Shown here piece by piece: positions 18,356-26,930 of a stretch of 64,000 nucleotides of DNA. The position numbers were made by a program, and so were the translations under genes. The DNA comes from Shewanella glacialipiscicola. Its GTDB lineage: Bacteria; Pseudomonadota; Gammaproteobacteria; Enterobacterales; Shewanellaceae. The notes below the pieces were generated by a model that was given only the letters and a program-made list of their open reading frames with translations, ran no database searches and was not told the origin of the DNA. Positions within the stretch are counted from its first letter, which is position 1, and the number at the start of each line of letters is the position of its first letter. The DNA lies in NCBI RefSeq assembly GCF_023283485.1, contig NZ_JAKILU010000014.1:1-64000 (forward strand), in the 5' to 3' direction.

Positions 18356-18829
18356 ATGTTCCTCCAAGCGTTCAACGAATAGAGTGACAATGCCAAGTCT
18401 TGGCATTAAGGGTAAATGTCTTTAATTTGCCATCGCCCTTGTCATTAACGATAAGGTCAGGGATTAACCTTCTACCTTTCTACCCACTCTAATCCGCGAG
18501 AGATGTGAGCCAGATCGCAGGGATTAAGATATCAACCTTGTTTTTTGGCTTTTCATACTTTCGTTTTGGTTGGCTTAGTTTTTTATTAAACAACCCGAGT
18601 TGGCGCGACAATAAAGCCGCCAAAGACAGGTTAAGGGGCACTAATGCTGTGAGTATTTGGTTGATATCTTGCGTATGGCAAAGGTATAGCACTGTGAGTC
18701 GCTTAACGTTACGATTACATTTTGTGAGCGACAGCAGGTATAGGGTGAAATAATGTCGTCGTGCGCATACACTCATCAATTCAACATACTGAATACACTC
18801 AAATACTAAAATAATAGGAAGTGCAGCCC
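18356..18829. other. Intergenic region, nothing recognised
   Basis: The 474 bp carry the promoters of the dehydrogenase (leftward) and the MAPEG gene (rightward). Two opposite short open frames at 18489-18779 and 18505-18753 lack ribosome-binding sites and family resemblance. I see no clear repeat or RNA. Confidence 0.4.
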
Positions 18830-19213
18830 ATGAATACCTTACTCATTTGTTTGTTTATCGCGATGCTATTGCCGTATTTAGCCAAAGGCCCCGTTGCTTG
18901 GGCGATGGCGAAGGCGGGCGGTTATGATAATAACCATCCTCGCGCCCAACAGGCGCAGCTAACTGGTTTTGGCGCACGTGCTTTAGCTGGGCATCAAAAT
19001 GCTTTTGAATCACTCTTAGTTTTTGGCCTAGCGGTATTAGTGGTAATGGCTACTGGCAAAGTGACACCGACTGCAGAATGGCTTGCCATCAGCCATGTTG
19101 CAGCCCGTTTTGTGTACCATATTTTGTATCTTGCTAATAAAGGTACCTTGAGATCCCTCTCATGGTTTGTGGCTATTTTCAGTGCCTTCGGAATTTTCTT
19201 TCAGGCTTTTTAG
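18830..19213 (+). CDS. MAPEG-family inner-membrane protein
   Basis: A 127-aa protein with about four membrane helices and the MAPEG pattern (eicosanoid/glutathione-metabolism membrane proteins): MNTLLICLFIAMLLPYLAKG at the start, then a central ARALAGHQNAFESLLVF. Bacterial members are mostly uncharacterised. The ATG at 18830 is favoured because AGGAAGTG lies nine bases upstream; an in-frame GTG at 18821 overlaps that site. Stand-alone. Confidence 0.8.
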   Translation: MNTLLICLFIAMLLPYLAKGPVAWAMAKAGGYDNNHPRAQQAQLTGFGARALAGHQNAFESLLVFGLAVLVVMATGKVTPTAEWLAISHVAARFVYHILYLANKGTLRSLSWFVAIFSAFGIFFQAF

Positions 19214-19252
19214 TATGTTTGAGCGGCGATATCTCAATAATGTAGTGCTTTT

Positions 19253-20806
19253 TTAACGCTTGAAACGAACCACTAGTTCGTGGAGTTCATCGGCGGTATT
19301 TTTAAGTTTAATAATTGACGCTGAGGTATCGATAGCACTTTCAGCGCTAGTGCCTGCTAAATCAGAGATATTAACTACTTGGCGGTTAATATCTTCGGCT
19401 ACATGGGTTTGTTGTTCTACCGCTGCCGCCATTTGCGTCGACATATGGGCAATTTGACTTACGGCGTCTGAAATACCATTAAGCATAGCGGCGCTTTCAA
19501 CGACTTTTTCAAGCCCTTCATTAGCCGCTTCAGAGCCAACATGTGCGGCATTAACGGCTTGTTTAGCCTTGGCAGTGAGTTCTTCAATGATCCCATGGAT
19601 ACTGTGGGTCGATTCCTGTGTACGTTGCGCCAGATTACGTACTTCATCAGCGACAACGGCAAATCCTCGGCCTTGCTCCCCCGCTCTGGCGGCTTCAATA
19701 GCGGCATTTAATGCCAGTAAATTAGTTTGATCGGCAATTTGCTCAATGATTTGTGCCACCTGCGCAATACGCACTGTTTGATCTGAAAGCTCGGTGACGG
19801 AAACACTGATATCGTTGACGGTAGTTTTAAGTTTTTGAATCGACTGTTGGGTGATATCGGCCATATTTCGGCCCTTAATCGCTAAGTTATTCGCCGTATC
19901 TGCATGGTTTGCGGTTTCTGATACGTGTATTGAAACCTCGGCAATCGTGGTGGTCATTTGATTCATTGCTGTCGCCACTTGGCAGGTTTCTGCCTGCTGT
20001 TGTTCAATCTCGGCGCAGGTGTTAAGGGTTAACTGATAGCCATTGTCTGACTCTTTAGCTACATTCAATGCCGCATTTTCAATCCGAGTGATCACCGTCC
20101 CTAGATGGGCATTTTGGCTTAAAATACTCACCTTTAATAAACCCAGTGTGCCACTTGAGTCTGTGTAAGCTCTGGCGGCAAGGTCGTTAGAGAAGCTCAT
20201 TTTTAACATGGCATTTAACGAGTCAACCGTAGATTTGTATTTGTAGGTTATTGAAATGGCATACAGCACTGCAGTGCTCAGCAGTAAAATGCTAAACAGA
20301 GTTGGGTATCCTGCAAAATAAAGTGCACAGGCTGAAATGAGGGCCAAAATAAGGCATAAGTTTGCAACAGAAATGCGCCTTGATGTAGCAAAAGACTTAC
20401 CCGCATTAATTTGCTGATATAAAGTATCGGCCCTTGCTACGTCATCTCGCTTAGGACATGACCTTACTGACTCATAACCGACCACTTTGCCAGCGGTAGT
20501 GACTGGCGTAACATAGGCATCTACCCAATAAAAATCACCATTTTTACAGCGATTTTTAACCATACCCATCCAAGGTTTGCCTGCTTTTAAATAAGACCAC
20601 ATTTGAGTAAATGCAATTGAAGGCATTTCTGGGTGCCTCACAATGTTGTGGTGTTGTCCGATTAATTCCGCCTTTTTAAAACCACTCACATCGACAAACG
20701 CATCGTTACATTCGAGAATTGTGCCTTGTAAATCGGTCACTGAAATGAGTTTTATCGATTCAGGGAAAGTTCTTTCTTGACGGGTAATCGGTTGGTTATT
20801 TCTCAT
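19253..20806 (-). CDS. Aer-like PAS-domain methyl-accepting chemotaxis protein
   Basis: A 517-aa chemoreceptor resembling the redox/energy sensor Aer. The N-terminal PAS domain (residues ~10-115) holds [20 protein letters not shown] and [17 protein letters not shown]. Two short hydrophobic segments near 150-190 anchor it to the membrane. The C-terminal signalling domain has the conserved tip [19 protein letters not shown] and [15 protein letters not shown]. There is no periplasmic ligand domain. AAGGAGTG just before the ATG at 20806 fixes the start; the frame extends 11 codons further upstream. Confidence 0.92.
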   Translation of the reverse strand: MRNNQPITRQERTFPESIKLISVTDLQGTILECNDAFVDVSGFKKAELIGQHHNIVRHPEMPSIAFTQMWSYLKAGKPWMGMVKNRCKNGDFYWVDAYVTPVTTAGKVVGYESVRSCPKRDDVARADTLYQQINAGKSFATSRRISVANLCLILALISACALYFAGYPTLFSILLLSTAVLYAISITYKYKSTVDSLNAMLKMSFSNDLAARAYTDSSGTLGLLKVSILSQNAHLGTVITRIENAALNVAKESDNGYQLTLNTCAEIEQQQAETCQVATAMNQMTTTIAEVSIHVSETANHADTANNLAIKGRNMADITQQSIQKLKTTVNDISVSVTELSDQTVRIAQVAQIIEQIADQTNLLALNAAIEAARAGEQGRGFAVVADEVRNLAQRTQESTHSIHGIIEELTAKAKQAVNAAHVGSEAANEGLEKVVESAAMLNGISDAVSQIAHMSTQMAAAVEQQTHVAEDINRQVVNISDLAGTSAESAIDTSASIIKLKNTADELHELVVRFKR

Positions 20807-21628
20807 GCCACACTCCTTTGTATATTGGCTGCTTTTCAATAAGATAAGGCTAAATAACCTTTCGTCAATATTAACATTAGTTAAACCGATTAATCGCCAT
20901 TTATAAGTGTTTTTCTTGTAGAAAAATATACGTCACTACTATGAAAACATTGAATTTAATATTCTATTTACAATACTTCTCAAAAGACGTTTATTAATTG
21001 CGCAAGTACTAACGTCAACCCTAAAAATACCCATATTAATGAAATCGGTTATTCATAATGAGTATTGTGCTTACTAACATTAGAATAAAAACGCTCAGTA
21101 ACCTTGTGCCAATGTAAATGGTTGTAAATTGGTTATATTAGAGTAGAACATCCCAGAGAATTTGCCTTAAAGACGCAATGAATTAGATTTAGTGCAGTGC
21201 TTGTACATGGATTTGCCATCTAAGTTTTAGGTGACTTTTATTGGTGTATGAGGCTGGTGGCTAAAGGCTTAATGAAGACATGAGTCGTTTAGGGGCAAGC
21301 CTACTAAAATGGCTATGAAATTAATGACTCGCATGTAAGTGACCATTGGCGGCATGGGCTGGACCGTTGAACCCTCAGGGGAGTTTATGGCTTGTCACTG
21401 GAGTAAACGTGATTAATCCTATGCATAAAAGATAAATCATGAATCGCTCTTTAAACTGAAGAGAGTATTACTGTTAATCCCCTCTTGATCGTGCGAGGCT
21501 CAAATTAAGACCGTAGATGCGGTCTTAATTTTCTTAGTTTTATAGTATTAATTTTATGGTATTAGTTCGATATTATCCTGCTCAATAGCAGCAGGATAAT
21601 TTACCTTTATTAAGCCTAGCTCAAGCGC
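20807..21628. other. Long intergenic region
   Basis: The 822 bp contain no credible protein gene. The left part is AT-rich and includes the chemoreceptor promoter. On the right is a strong hairpin terminator at 21503-21540 and a second inverted repeat, ATTATCCTGC/GCAGGATAAT, at 21572-21600. A plus-strand transcript ending at 21540 would need a noncoding RNA upstream of it. Confidence 0.4.
21503..21540 (+). terminator. Rho-independent terminator without an upstream gene
   Basis: AATTAAGACCG-TAGATG-CGGTCTTAATT is a perfect 11-bp stem followed by TTCTTAGTTTT on the plus strand. On the minus strand the tract is weaker, but it could still end pyrC transcription about 90 bp past its stop. Confidence 0.65.
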
Positions 21629-22660
21629 TTATTTTACCTGCCAATCAATGGCTTCACCTGCACGAATCGGCACGACGTTGGTGTCGCCCAGCGGATAGCT
21701 CGCGGGTACATCCCATGATTTTTTTACCAGCGTAATCGTGTCGATGTTGCGTGGCAGATTATAAAAATCTGGCCCATTGAAGCTTGCGAACGCTTCGAGT
21801 TTATCTAGTGCGTTAACTGATTCAAATGCTTCGGCATACAACTCAATCGCGGCGTGGGCGGTGTACGAACCCGCGCAGCCACAGGCGGCTTCTTTTTTAT
21901 CTTTGGCGTGTGGCGCTGAATCGGTACCGAGGAAAAACTTCTTACTACCGCTTGCCGCTGCGGCCAATAACGCCTGTTGGTGGGTGTTGCGTTTTAAAAT
22001 CGGCAAACAGTAAAAATGCGGGCGAATACCGCCAGCTAACATGTGGTTACGGTTATACAGCAAATGGTGCGCTGTGATAGTTGCGGCCACATTATCAGAG
22101 GCTTGAGTGACAAAATCGACGGCATCTTTAGTGGTGATATGTTCAAGCACGATTTTAAGGTTTGGGAAATCGGCAACGATTTTACTGAGGATATTTTCGA
22201 TAAAAATGCGCTCGCGGTCGAAAATATCAATGGATGAATCCGTGACCTCGCCGTGGACTAAAAACAGCATGCCGACTTCTTGCATGGCTTTAAGGGCGGG
22301 ATAAATGTTTTCAAGCGTAGTCACGCCTGAATCTGAGTTAGTCGTCGCGCCCGCAGGGTAGAGTTTAGCGGCGACAATTTTACCCGATGCCTTGGCTTTA
22401 CGGATTTCATCTGGGCTGGTTTTGTCGGTTAAATACAGCACCATTAAAGGTTCGAACTGTGAGCCTGTGGGCACCTTGGCTTTAATGCGATCGTAATAGC
22501 TCAGTGCGGTTTGCGTATCGATAGCGGGCGGTACTAAGTTGGGCATAACGATGGCGCGGCCCATGTAGCGGCTAATATCACGCACGGTATCTTTAAGCTG
22601 CGCACCGTCTCTTAAATGAATATGCCAGTCGTCTGGGCGAGTGATTGTTATTGTCGTCAT
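21629..22660 (-). CDS. pyrC: Dihydroorotase
   Basis: A 343-aa class II dihydroorotase that closes carbamoyl aspartate to dihydroorotate in pyrimidine synthesis. Metal ligands are visible in [12 protein letters not shown] (residues 9-20), [13 protein letters not shown] near 98-110 with the bridging lysine, FLVHGEVTD near 133, LEHITT near 172 and GTDSAPH near 245. Length is close to E. coli PyrC (348). Stand-alone gene. Confidence 0.96.
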   Translation of the reverse strand: MTTITITRPDDWHIHLRDGAQLKDTVRDISRYMGRAIVMPNLVPPAIDTQTALSYYDRIKAKVPTGSQFEPLMVLYLTDKTSPDEIRKAKASGKIVAAKLYPAGATTNSDSGVTTLENIYPALKAMQEVGMLFLVHGEVTDSSIDIFDRERIFIENILSKIVADFPNLKIVLEHITTKDAVDFVTQASDNVAATITAHHLLYNRNHMLAGGIRPHFYCLPILKRNTHQQALLAAAASGSKKFFLGTDSAPHAKDKKEAACGCAGSYTAHAAIELYAEAFESVNALDKLEAFASFNGPDFYNLPRNIDTITLVKKSWDVPASYPLGDTNVVPIRAGEAIDWQVK

Positions 22661-22906
22661 AGGATTTTATCTTTTGATTGTTTTTGCTACGAGGGTGGTA
22701 GGATCTTATGTGGCAAGGATTTTACTGTAAAGGGAAACTCGGTATTTGAGGGCAATAAGTTGTCTGGGCTGCCGTTTTAGCGATTTAATCGTGATAAGAG
22801 CGATATTACGCTAGGGCGTGTTGACGTTTCAGGGTTATTTTTGCAGCGAGTTGGCTGGCTTTTATGCAAGGCAAAGCCCGTGCAGTGTAGTTATACCAAT
22901 CGTATT

Positions 22907-23927
22907 GGCTATGTTTTAGTTAAGTGTTGCTACACTATAATTATGTGCAGCTCTCTATAGGAGTTCCAGACATGACTTCATGTTTGTTAGACCTCGAGCA
23001 ACAAGCGGCAGAGTTACCCTTTGAACAGCAACGTTTACTCATTTCTTTTTTACAGCAACAACTTGATAGTGGTTCATGCATTAATATGCTTGAGGCGAAT
23101 TTCACCATCAAACCCCAGTGCCCTCATTGTCACGCCTGTCACATTAAACGTCATGGAAAACCTAATGGCCGTCAGCGATATCGCTGTCATGCTTGTCATA
23201 AAACGTTCATGTGCACCATTAACACACCCTTCTATCGAATGCGGTTCTTAGAAAAATGGCTGCCATACTTCACATGCATGCTAGACAGCCTTCCTATAAG
23301 AAAGAGCGCAAAGCGCTGTAATATATCAGTTAAAACAGCCTTTAAATGGCGCCACCAATTTCTTTCCTTACCCAATAAAGTCAAAGCGCAAAGGTTGTCT
23401 GGTATCGTTGAAATCGATGAGACCTTATTTCGCTATTCAGAGAAAGGCAGTCGTACACTCTCACGTAAAGCCCATAAAAGAGGTGGAGATTGTGCTGGTC
23501 GCGGACGCAAAAAAGGCGATTGGGTCGCGGTCCTTGTGGCCAGAGATAGAAATAAACAGGTATTCGATGAATGCCTCGATAGCGCCGATAGTGTCACATT
23601 ATTAGGGTTGCTAGAAAATAAAATAGCTGCAGATTCAGTGGTGTGTAGCGATGGCTTTCTTTCCTACCTAAAAATGACTCAGGATATGAAAGTAGAGCAT
23701 AAGATACTCAATGCAAGTCATGGCAGGCGAGTCAAAGAGGGTGTTTTTCATATTCAAAATGTCAATGCTTACCATAGCCGACTGCATTTATGGATAAATA
23801 CCTTTCGGGGCGTAGCAACTAAATATCTTCCGAACTACTTAGGCTGGTTTAGATTCTTTGAAGCCCATGATAATCCAAATGAAAATAGCATATTGGCTAT
23901 GCAGACACAGTTAACGTGAACATAGCC
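22907..23927 (+). mobile_element. IS1595-family insertion sequence
   Basis: 1021 bp with ends GGCTATGTT and AACATAGCC, the inverted match continuing with gaps over about 20 bp. It is flanked by the direct repeat AATCGTATT at 22898-22906 and 23928-23936, a target duplication. The single transposase gene is intact. Inserted in the left end of a MITE. Confidence 0.88.
22972..23919 (+). CDS. IS1595-family transposase (ISXO2-like)
   Basis: A 315-aa transposase. An N-terminal zinc ribbon CPHCHACHIKRHG...YRCHACHKTF spans residues ~43-73. A DDE-type nuclease fold follows: first acid in IVEIDETLFRYS, second in VVCSDGFLSYL, and a late segment HSRLHLWINTFRGVATKYLPNY typical of ISXO2-like enzymes. TATAGGAG lies before the ATG at 22972; the frame extends upstream to 22924 without a better site. 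No stop or frameshift, so the element may still be active. Confidence 0.92.
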   Translation: MTSCLLDLEQQAAELPFEQQRLLISFLQQQLDSGSCINMLEANFTIKPQCPHCHACHIKRHGKPNGRQRYRCHACHKTFMCTINTPFYRMRFLEKWLPYFTCMLDSLPIRKSAKRCNISVKTAFKWRHQFLSLPNKVKAQRLSGIVEIDETLFRYSEKGSRTLSRKAHKRGGDCAGRGRKKGDWVAVLVARDRNKQVFDECLDSADSVTLLGLLENKIAADSVVCSDGFLSYLKMTQDMKVEHKILNASHGRRVKEGVFHIQNVNAYHSRLHLWINTFRGVATKYLPNYLGWFRFFEAHDNPNENSILAMQTQLT

Positions 23928-24246
23928 AATCGTATTAAATATCTGTTCATTCAGCGGGAGTTCAACGCGCTTTAGACAAGGCGAAGGATTGAAGACATAG
24001 TGGTGCTCTGTCGAAAGCCTTAAACGCAGTATAAAGCGCTTTGAAACCCGCCCTTTGGGAGCCTCACAGGTATCCCACTCCCGTGTTGCATTGACTTAAA
24101 AGGGAATAACCATTTCTACGCCAATACGCCTCGGATTGAAATACCTGTGAGGCTCTGAACTGATTAGATATTTAATGTGATTGGTATTATTCTACATAAA
24201 CGGGCGATAACGCAGCAGAAACGCCAGCCAAACGCTGCCCTAAGGG

Positions 24247-24342
24247 TTCGTCTGGCAAGCTCTTGCTCTTTGTCACTCGTCATTTGAGTAAAATAACTAC
24301 ACGTCACTCCTCGTTTCGTGATCACGAGCTTGCCAGAGCGAA
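24247..24342. repeat. Long inverted repeat
   Basis: TTCGTCTGGCAAGCTC (24247-24262) is the near-perfect inverse of GAGCTTGCCAGAGCGAA (24326-24342), with one base difference, across a 63-bp spacer. It lies in the right arm of the outer element and probably belongs to it. Confidence 0.55.
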
Positions 24343-24531
24343 CAAAATTTAATCTCGAAACGTCAACATGCCCTAAATAACGCATTACCCAAATGGGTTA
24401 TTTTTGCCTTTTCACCTTAGCTCTTCGGGCTAATTTGGCCTTACACGTAATGACGGGAGATCTTTAACCCTGTTAACCTGCTTTATCAAAAATCAGTGCC
24501 ATCACTTATGGTTGTGTTAACGGAGGTGGCA

Positions 24532-24573
24532 ATGATTTTTAAAGCACGCTTATTAAAGGTAAAGGAGGGATAA
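24532..24573 (+). CDS. Thirteen-codon leader ORF before csgE
   Basis: ATG at 24532, with CGGAGG five bases upstream, opens a frame of 13 codons (MIFKARLLKVKEG) whose TAA stop touches the csgE GTG start. The csgE binding site AAAGGAGGG lies within it. It may aid translation of csgE by coupling or be the residue of a lost upstream gene. Confidence 0.35.
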   Translation: MIFKARLLKVKEG

Positions 24574-24984
24574 GTGAAACCGTTAAAACAGCATCTGCTG
24601 ATCTGTGTTTTATGTCCATTCCTGCTGCTGGCCTCTCCTATCACGCTTGCCGATAACGACATTGAAATTAGTGGTTTAGTGATAGATAGAACCTTGACTC
24701 GGTTTGGTAAAGATTTTGGCTTTTATTATTCAAGCTATTGGCGTGAACTGCCCTTTACTCAGGGCTTTAACGTCACCCTGTATGAGACGGTATTCCCACA
24801 GGCTGGGACCGTCTTAACTTTAGAGGTAAACGGGACGAGGATTTACACCACCCATTTTGGTCGTCGTGCAAATCCGATAAAAGAGAGTGCAGAGCAGGCC
24901 ATTTTGCTCACCATTGATTATTTAGCGCAAGTGAGAGCCAATGCCCTAACAGGTGAATTTTCAGAAACATCGGATGATTTTTAG
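24574..24984 (+). CDS. csgE: Curli assembly chaperone
   Basis: A 136-aa secreted protein that caps the CsgG pore from the periplasm and directs curlin subunits to it. A signal peptide (KPLKQHLLICVLCPFLLLASP, cut after LADN or nearby) precedes a mature part with LVIDRTLTRFGKDFGFYYSS and TVFPQAGTVLTLEVNG, typical of CsgE. The GTG start has AAAGGAGGGATAA before it. First of a tight csgE-csgF-csgG operon. The region upstream is filled with mobile elements, and no csgD, csgB or csgA is seen. Confidence 0.93.
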   Translation: MKPLKQHLLICVLCPFLLLASPITLADNDIEISGLVIDRTLTRFGKDFGFYYSSYWRELPFTQGFNVTLYETVFPQAGTVLTLEVNGTRIYTTHFGRRANPIKESAEQAILLTIDYLAQVRANALTGEFSETSDDF

Positions 24985-24994
24985 GATAATAAGA

Positions 24995-25390
24995 ATGACT
25001 TACAGGACGTTACTTGCCCTTGTTACGCTATGTGTAGCAGGCAGTGGTCAAGCCACTGAATTGATATACACCCCAGTGAATCCCAGCTTTGGTGGTAATC
25101 CGCAAAATGGGGCCTTTTTATTAAATAAAGCCCAAGCGCAAAATGATAATAAATCGGTTTCGAACGAGAAGGACTTTGTCACCCGCTTTAAAGAATCCTT
25201 AGAGCGTAACATTATCAACTCGATCACCCGAGGCGTCGCCGATGGGGAAATCACCGACGGTGTTTATGATACCGGTGATTTTCGTATCGAAGTGGCTGCG
25301 ACCGGCAATGGGGTGATGTTAACGATTACAAATACTGCAACAGGTGAAATCACTGTGATAGAAATGCCGACGTTTGGGGGGATAAGCTAA
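24995..25390 (+). CDS. csgF: Curli nucleation/export factor
   Basis: A 131-aa secreted protein that binds the outside of CsgG and helps anchor the nucleator. After a signal peptide ending GSGQATE, the mature start ELIYTPVNPSFGGNP is the CsgF signature that inserts in the CsgG channel. The ATG at 24995 has AGGATAATAAGA upstream; a longer frame from 24953 would overlap csgE and disrupt the signal peptide. The stop overlaps the csgG ATG by one base. Confidence 0.93.
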   Translation: MTYRTLLALVTLCVAGSGQATELIYTPVNPSFGGNPQNGAFLLNKAQAQNDNKSVSNEKDFVTRFKESLERNIINSITRGVADGEITDGVYDTGDFRIEVAATGNGVMLTITNTATGEITVIEMPTFGGIS

Positions 25391-26196
25391 TGGTCCGTTT
25401 AGTGTTAATCAGCCTGATGTTAATCAGTATTTCGGCGTGCAGTTTAATCTCAAAACCGGATCTTAATATCACCACTGCTGAAGTGAATCCCATAAGTGAA
25501 GTGATGCGTGGGCTGCAAGCTCAGCCGGGGCCTAAGTTTCCTATTCCTGTGGCCGTGTATTCTTTTCGCGATCAAACGGGACAATATAAGCCACAGGCTA
25601 ACGTGAGCTCGTTTTCGACCGCTGTGACTCAGGGCGCGACGTCGATGTTGATGCAAACCTTGCTTGACTCGAAATGGTTTACTCCCGTTGAGCGTGAAGG
25701 GCTGCAAAATTTGCTTACCGAGCGCAAAATTAGCAGCAAAAAAAGCGGCACTAAGGGGGATGAAGTACCGGTATTATCCACCGCCAGATTACTGCTCGAA
25801 GGGGGCGTAATCAGCTATGAAACCAACACCAGCACTGGCGGTAGCGGCGTCGAATACTATGGTATTGGTGCATCGGAAATGTATCGCGAAGATCTGGTGA
25901 CCATTTATTTGCGCGCTGTTGATGTGCATACCGGCAAAGTAATGATGTCAGTTTCGACCAGCAAACGGGTTTTATCCCAAGAAATGCGCGCAGGTTTATT
26001 CCGTTACACCAGTTTAAATCGACTCGCTGAGGCAGAGATCGGTTTTACCACTAACGAGCCAGTACAATTTTGCGTGCTACAGGCAATTGAACTTGCTGTT
26101 GCTGAGCTGATTGATAAGGGAATTAAGCAGGGTTATTGGAATCCAACGCAAGTGGCACAACCTGCTGAAAAAGCACAGGAGCTGAGTCAGAGTTAG
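25390..26196 (+). CDS. csgG: Curli secretion channel lipoprotein
   Basis: A 268-aa outer-membrane lipoprotein that forms the nonameric curli secretion pore. Lipobox SISACS places the lipidated cysteine at residue 17. Conserved features include VAVYSFRDQTGQYKP, WFTPVEREGLQNLLTERK and GGVISYETNTSTGG. Length is near E. coli CsgG (277). All three export parts look intact although curlin genes are not in the window. Confidence 0.95.
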   Translation: MVRLVLISLMLISISACSLISKPDLNITTAEVNPISEVMRGLQAQPGPKFPIPVAVYSFRDQTGQYKPQANVSSFSTAVTQGATSMLMQTLLDSKWFTPVEREGLQNLLTERKISSKKSGTKGDEVPVLSTARLLLEGGVISYETNTSTGGSGVEYYGIGASEMYREDLVTIYLRAVDVHTGKVMMSVSTSKRVLSQEMRAGLFRYTSLNRLAEAEIGFTTNEPVQFCVLQAIELAVAELIDKGIKQGYWNPTQVAQPAEKAQELSQS

Positions 26197-26242
26197 GTTT
26201 TAGCTAAGCCAAAGTTGAGTGGTGTAATCTTTAAGCATCAAT

Positions 26243-26279
26243 AAAAACCGAGCCATTTAATCTGGCTCGGTTTTTTGTT
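26243..26279. terminator. Terminator between csgG and the TetR gene
   Basis: AAAACCGAGCCA pairs with TGGCTCGGTTTT, followed by TTTTGTT on the plus strand and A-rich sequence on the other side. It can serve both convergent units. Confidence 0.88.
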
Positions 26280-26309
26280 ATATCAATCTAAGCCGTAAGT
26301 ATCCATCTG

Positions 26310-26915
26310 TTAATCCGCTTGCATGGCCTTCCAAAACAGTTCAAAACTGGCATTGCGGTATTGGCTATTGTGGCCTAAATGCGGGTTATCAATAAAAAAA
26401 CGTGTGGCAGCTAAATACTGACCATGGCAGTTTTCTAGCATTAGCTCCACAGGGTAGTGGGCGATTAATCCCATCATTTGCCCCTGTTTAATCAGTTCGC
26501 TAATAAAACCTAAAATACTGTTCATGGCTTGATCCCGCACATTTTTTGCAATCATAGGCGACATTGAGTATTGCTGGAAAAACAATTGCTTAATTGGGTT
26601 TTCTAGTGACCAATCTAGCGCACTTTGCCAGAGTTGTTTGACATTGTGTTTAAGCTTGCTGCCTTGATGCGCGTTTAACAGTAAAGCATTAGCAAACTCT
26701 TGTTTTATAGTCAGAAACAAACATTCCATCAGGGCTTCTTTAGAAGGGAAGTGATGGAATAAGGTGCCCGTGGCTACACCGGCTTGCTTAGCTATCGATG
26801 CGGTTGAAGTGCCATGAAATCCTTGGCTGACAAACAACGCCAAAGCGGTATCGAGAATCGCTTGGCGTTTGTCTGTCTTAGTTTTTATGGGTTGTTCTAT
26901 TAACGGTGTATTCAC
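26310..26915 (-). CDS. TetR-family transcriptional regulator
   Basis: A 201-aa repressor-type protein. The N-terminal helix-turn-helix spans residues ~15-60: RQAILDTALALFVSQGFHGTS then IAKQAGVATGTLFHHFPSKEAL. The remaining two thirds form the ligand/dimer domain. It lies 15 bp downstream of an aldehyde dehydrogenase gene on the same strand, so both are likely co-transcribed. A palindrome upstream of that operon is the likely operator. Confidence 0.9.
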   Translation of the reverse strand: MNTPLIEQPIKTKTDKRQAILDTALALFVSQGFHGTSTASIAKQAGVATGTLFHHFPSKEALMECLFLTIKQEFANALLLNAHQGSKLKHNVKQLWQSALDWSLENPIKQLFFQQYSMSPMIAKNVRDQAMNSILGFISELIKQGQMMGLIAHYPVELMLENCHGQYLAATRFFIDNPHLGHNSQYRNASFELFWKAMQAD

Positions 26916-26930
26916 GATTAATCCCCGTCA

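Larger units (their letters stand above)
22891..24190 (+). mobile_element. 270-bp MITE, copy 1, interrupted by the IS
   Basis: Ends are TTATACCAATCGTATT on the left and ATGTGATTGGTATTAT on the right. After removing the 1021-bp insertion and one copy of its 9-bp target duplication, 270 bp remain. These match the reverse complement of 31626-31895 nearly base for base. No coding capacity. Confidence 0.85.
22812..24375. mobile_element. Outer inverted-repeat element (interrupted), MITE-like
   Basis: TAGGGCGTGTTGACGTTTC at 22812-22830 is the inverse of GAAACGTCAACATGCCCTA at 24357-24375 with one mismatch. Internal pieces also mirror each other: GCAGCGAGTTGGCTGGC on the left against GCCAGCCAAACGCTGCC on the right. 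No protein belongs to it. A 270-bp MITE carrying an insertion sequence lies inside. The outer element could be one MITE or the join of two half-copies. Confidence 0.5.

Noticed and set aside
18489-18779. Two opposing small frames between the dehydrogenase and MAPEG genes
   Set aside because: No binding site or recognisable domain; overlapping frames on opposite strands cannot both be supported.
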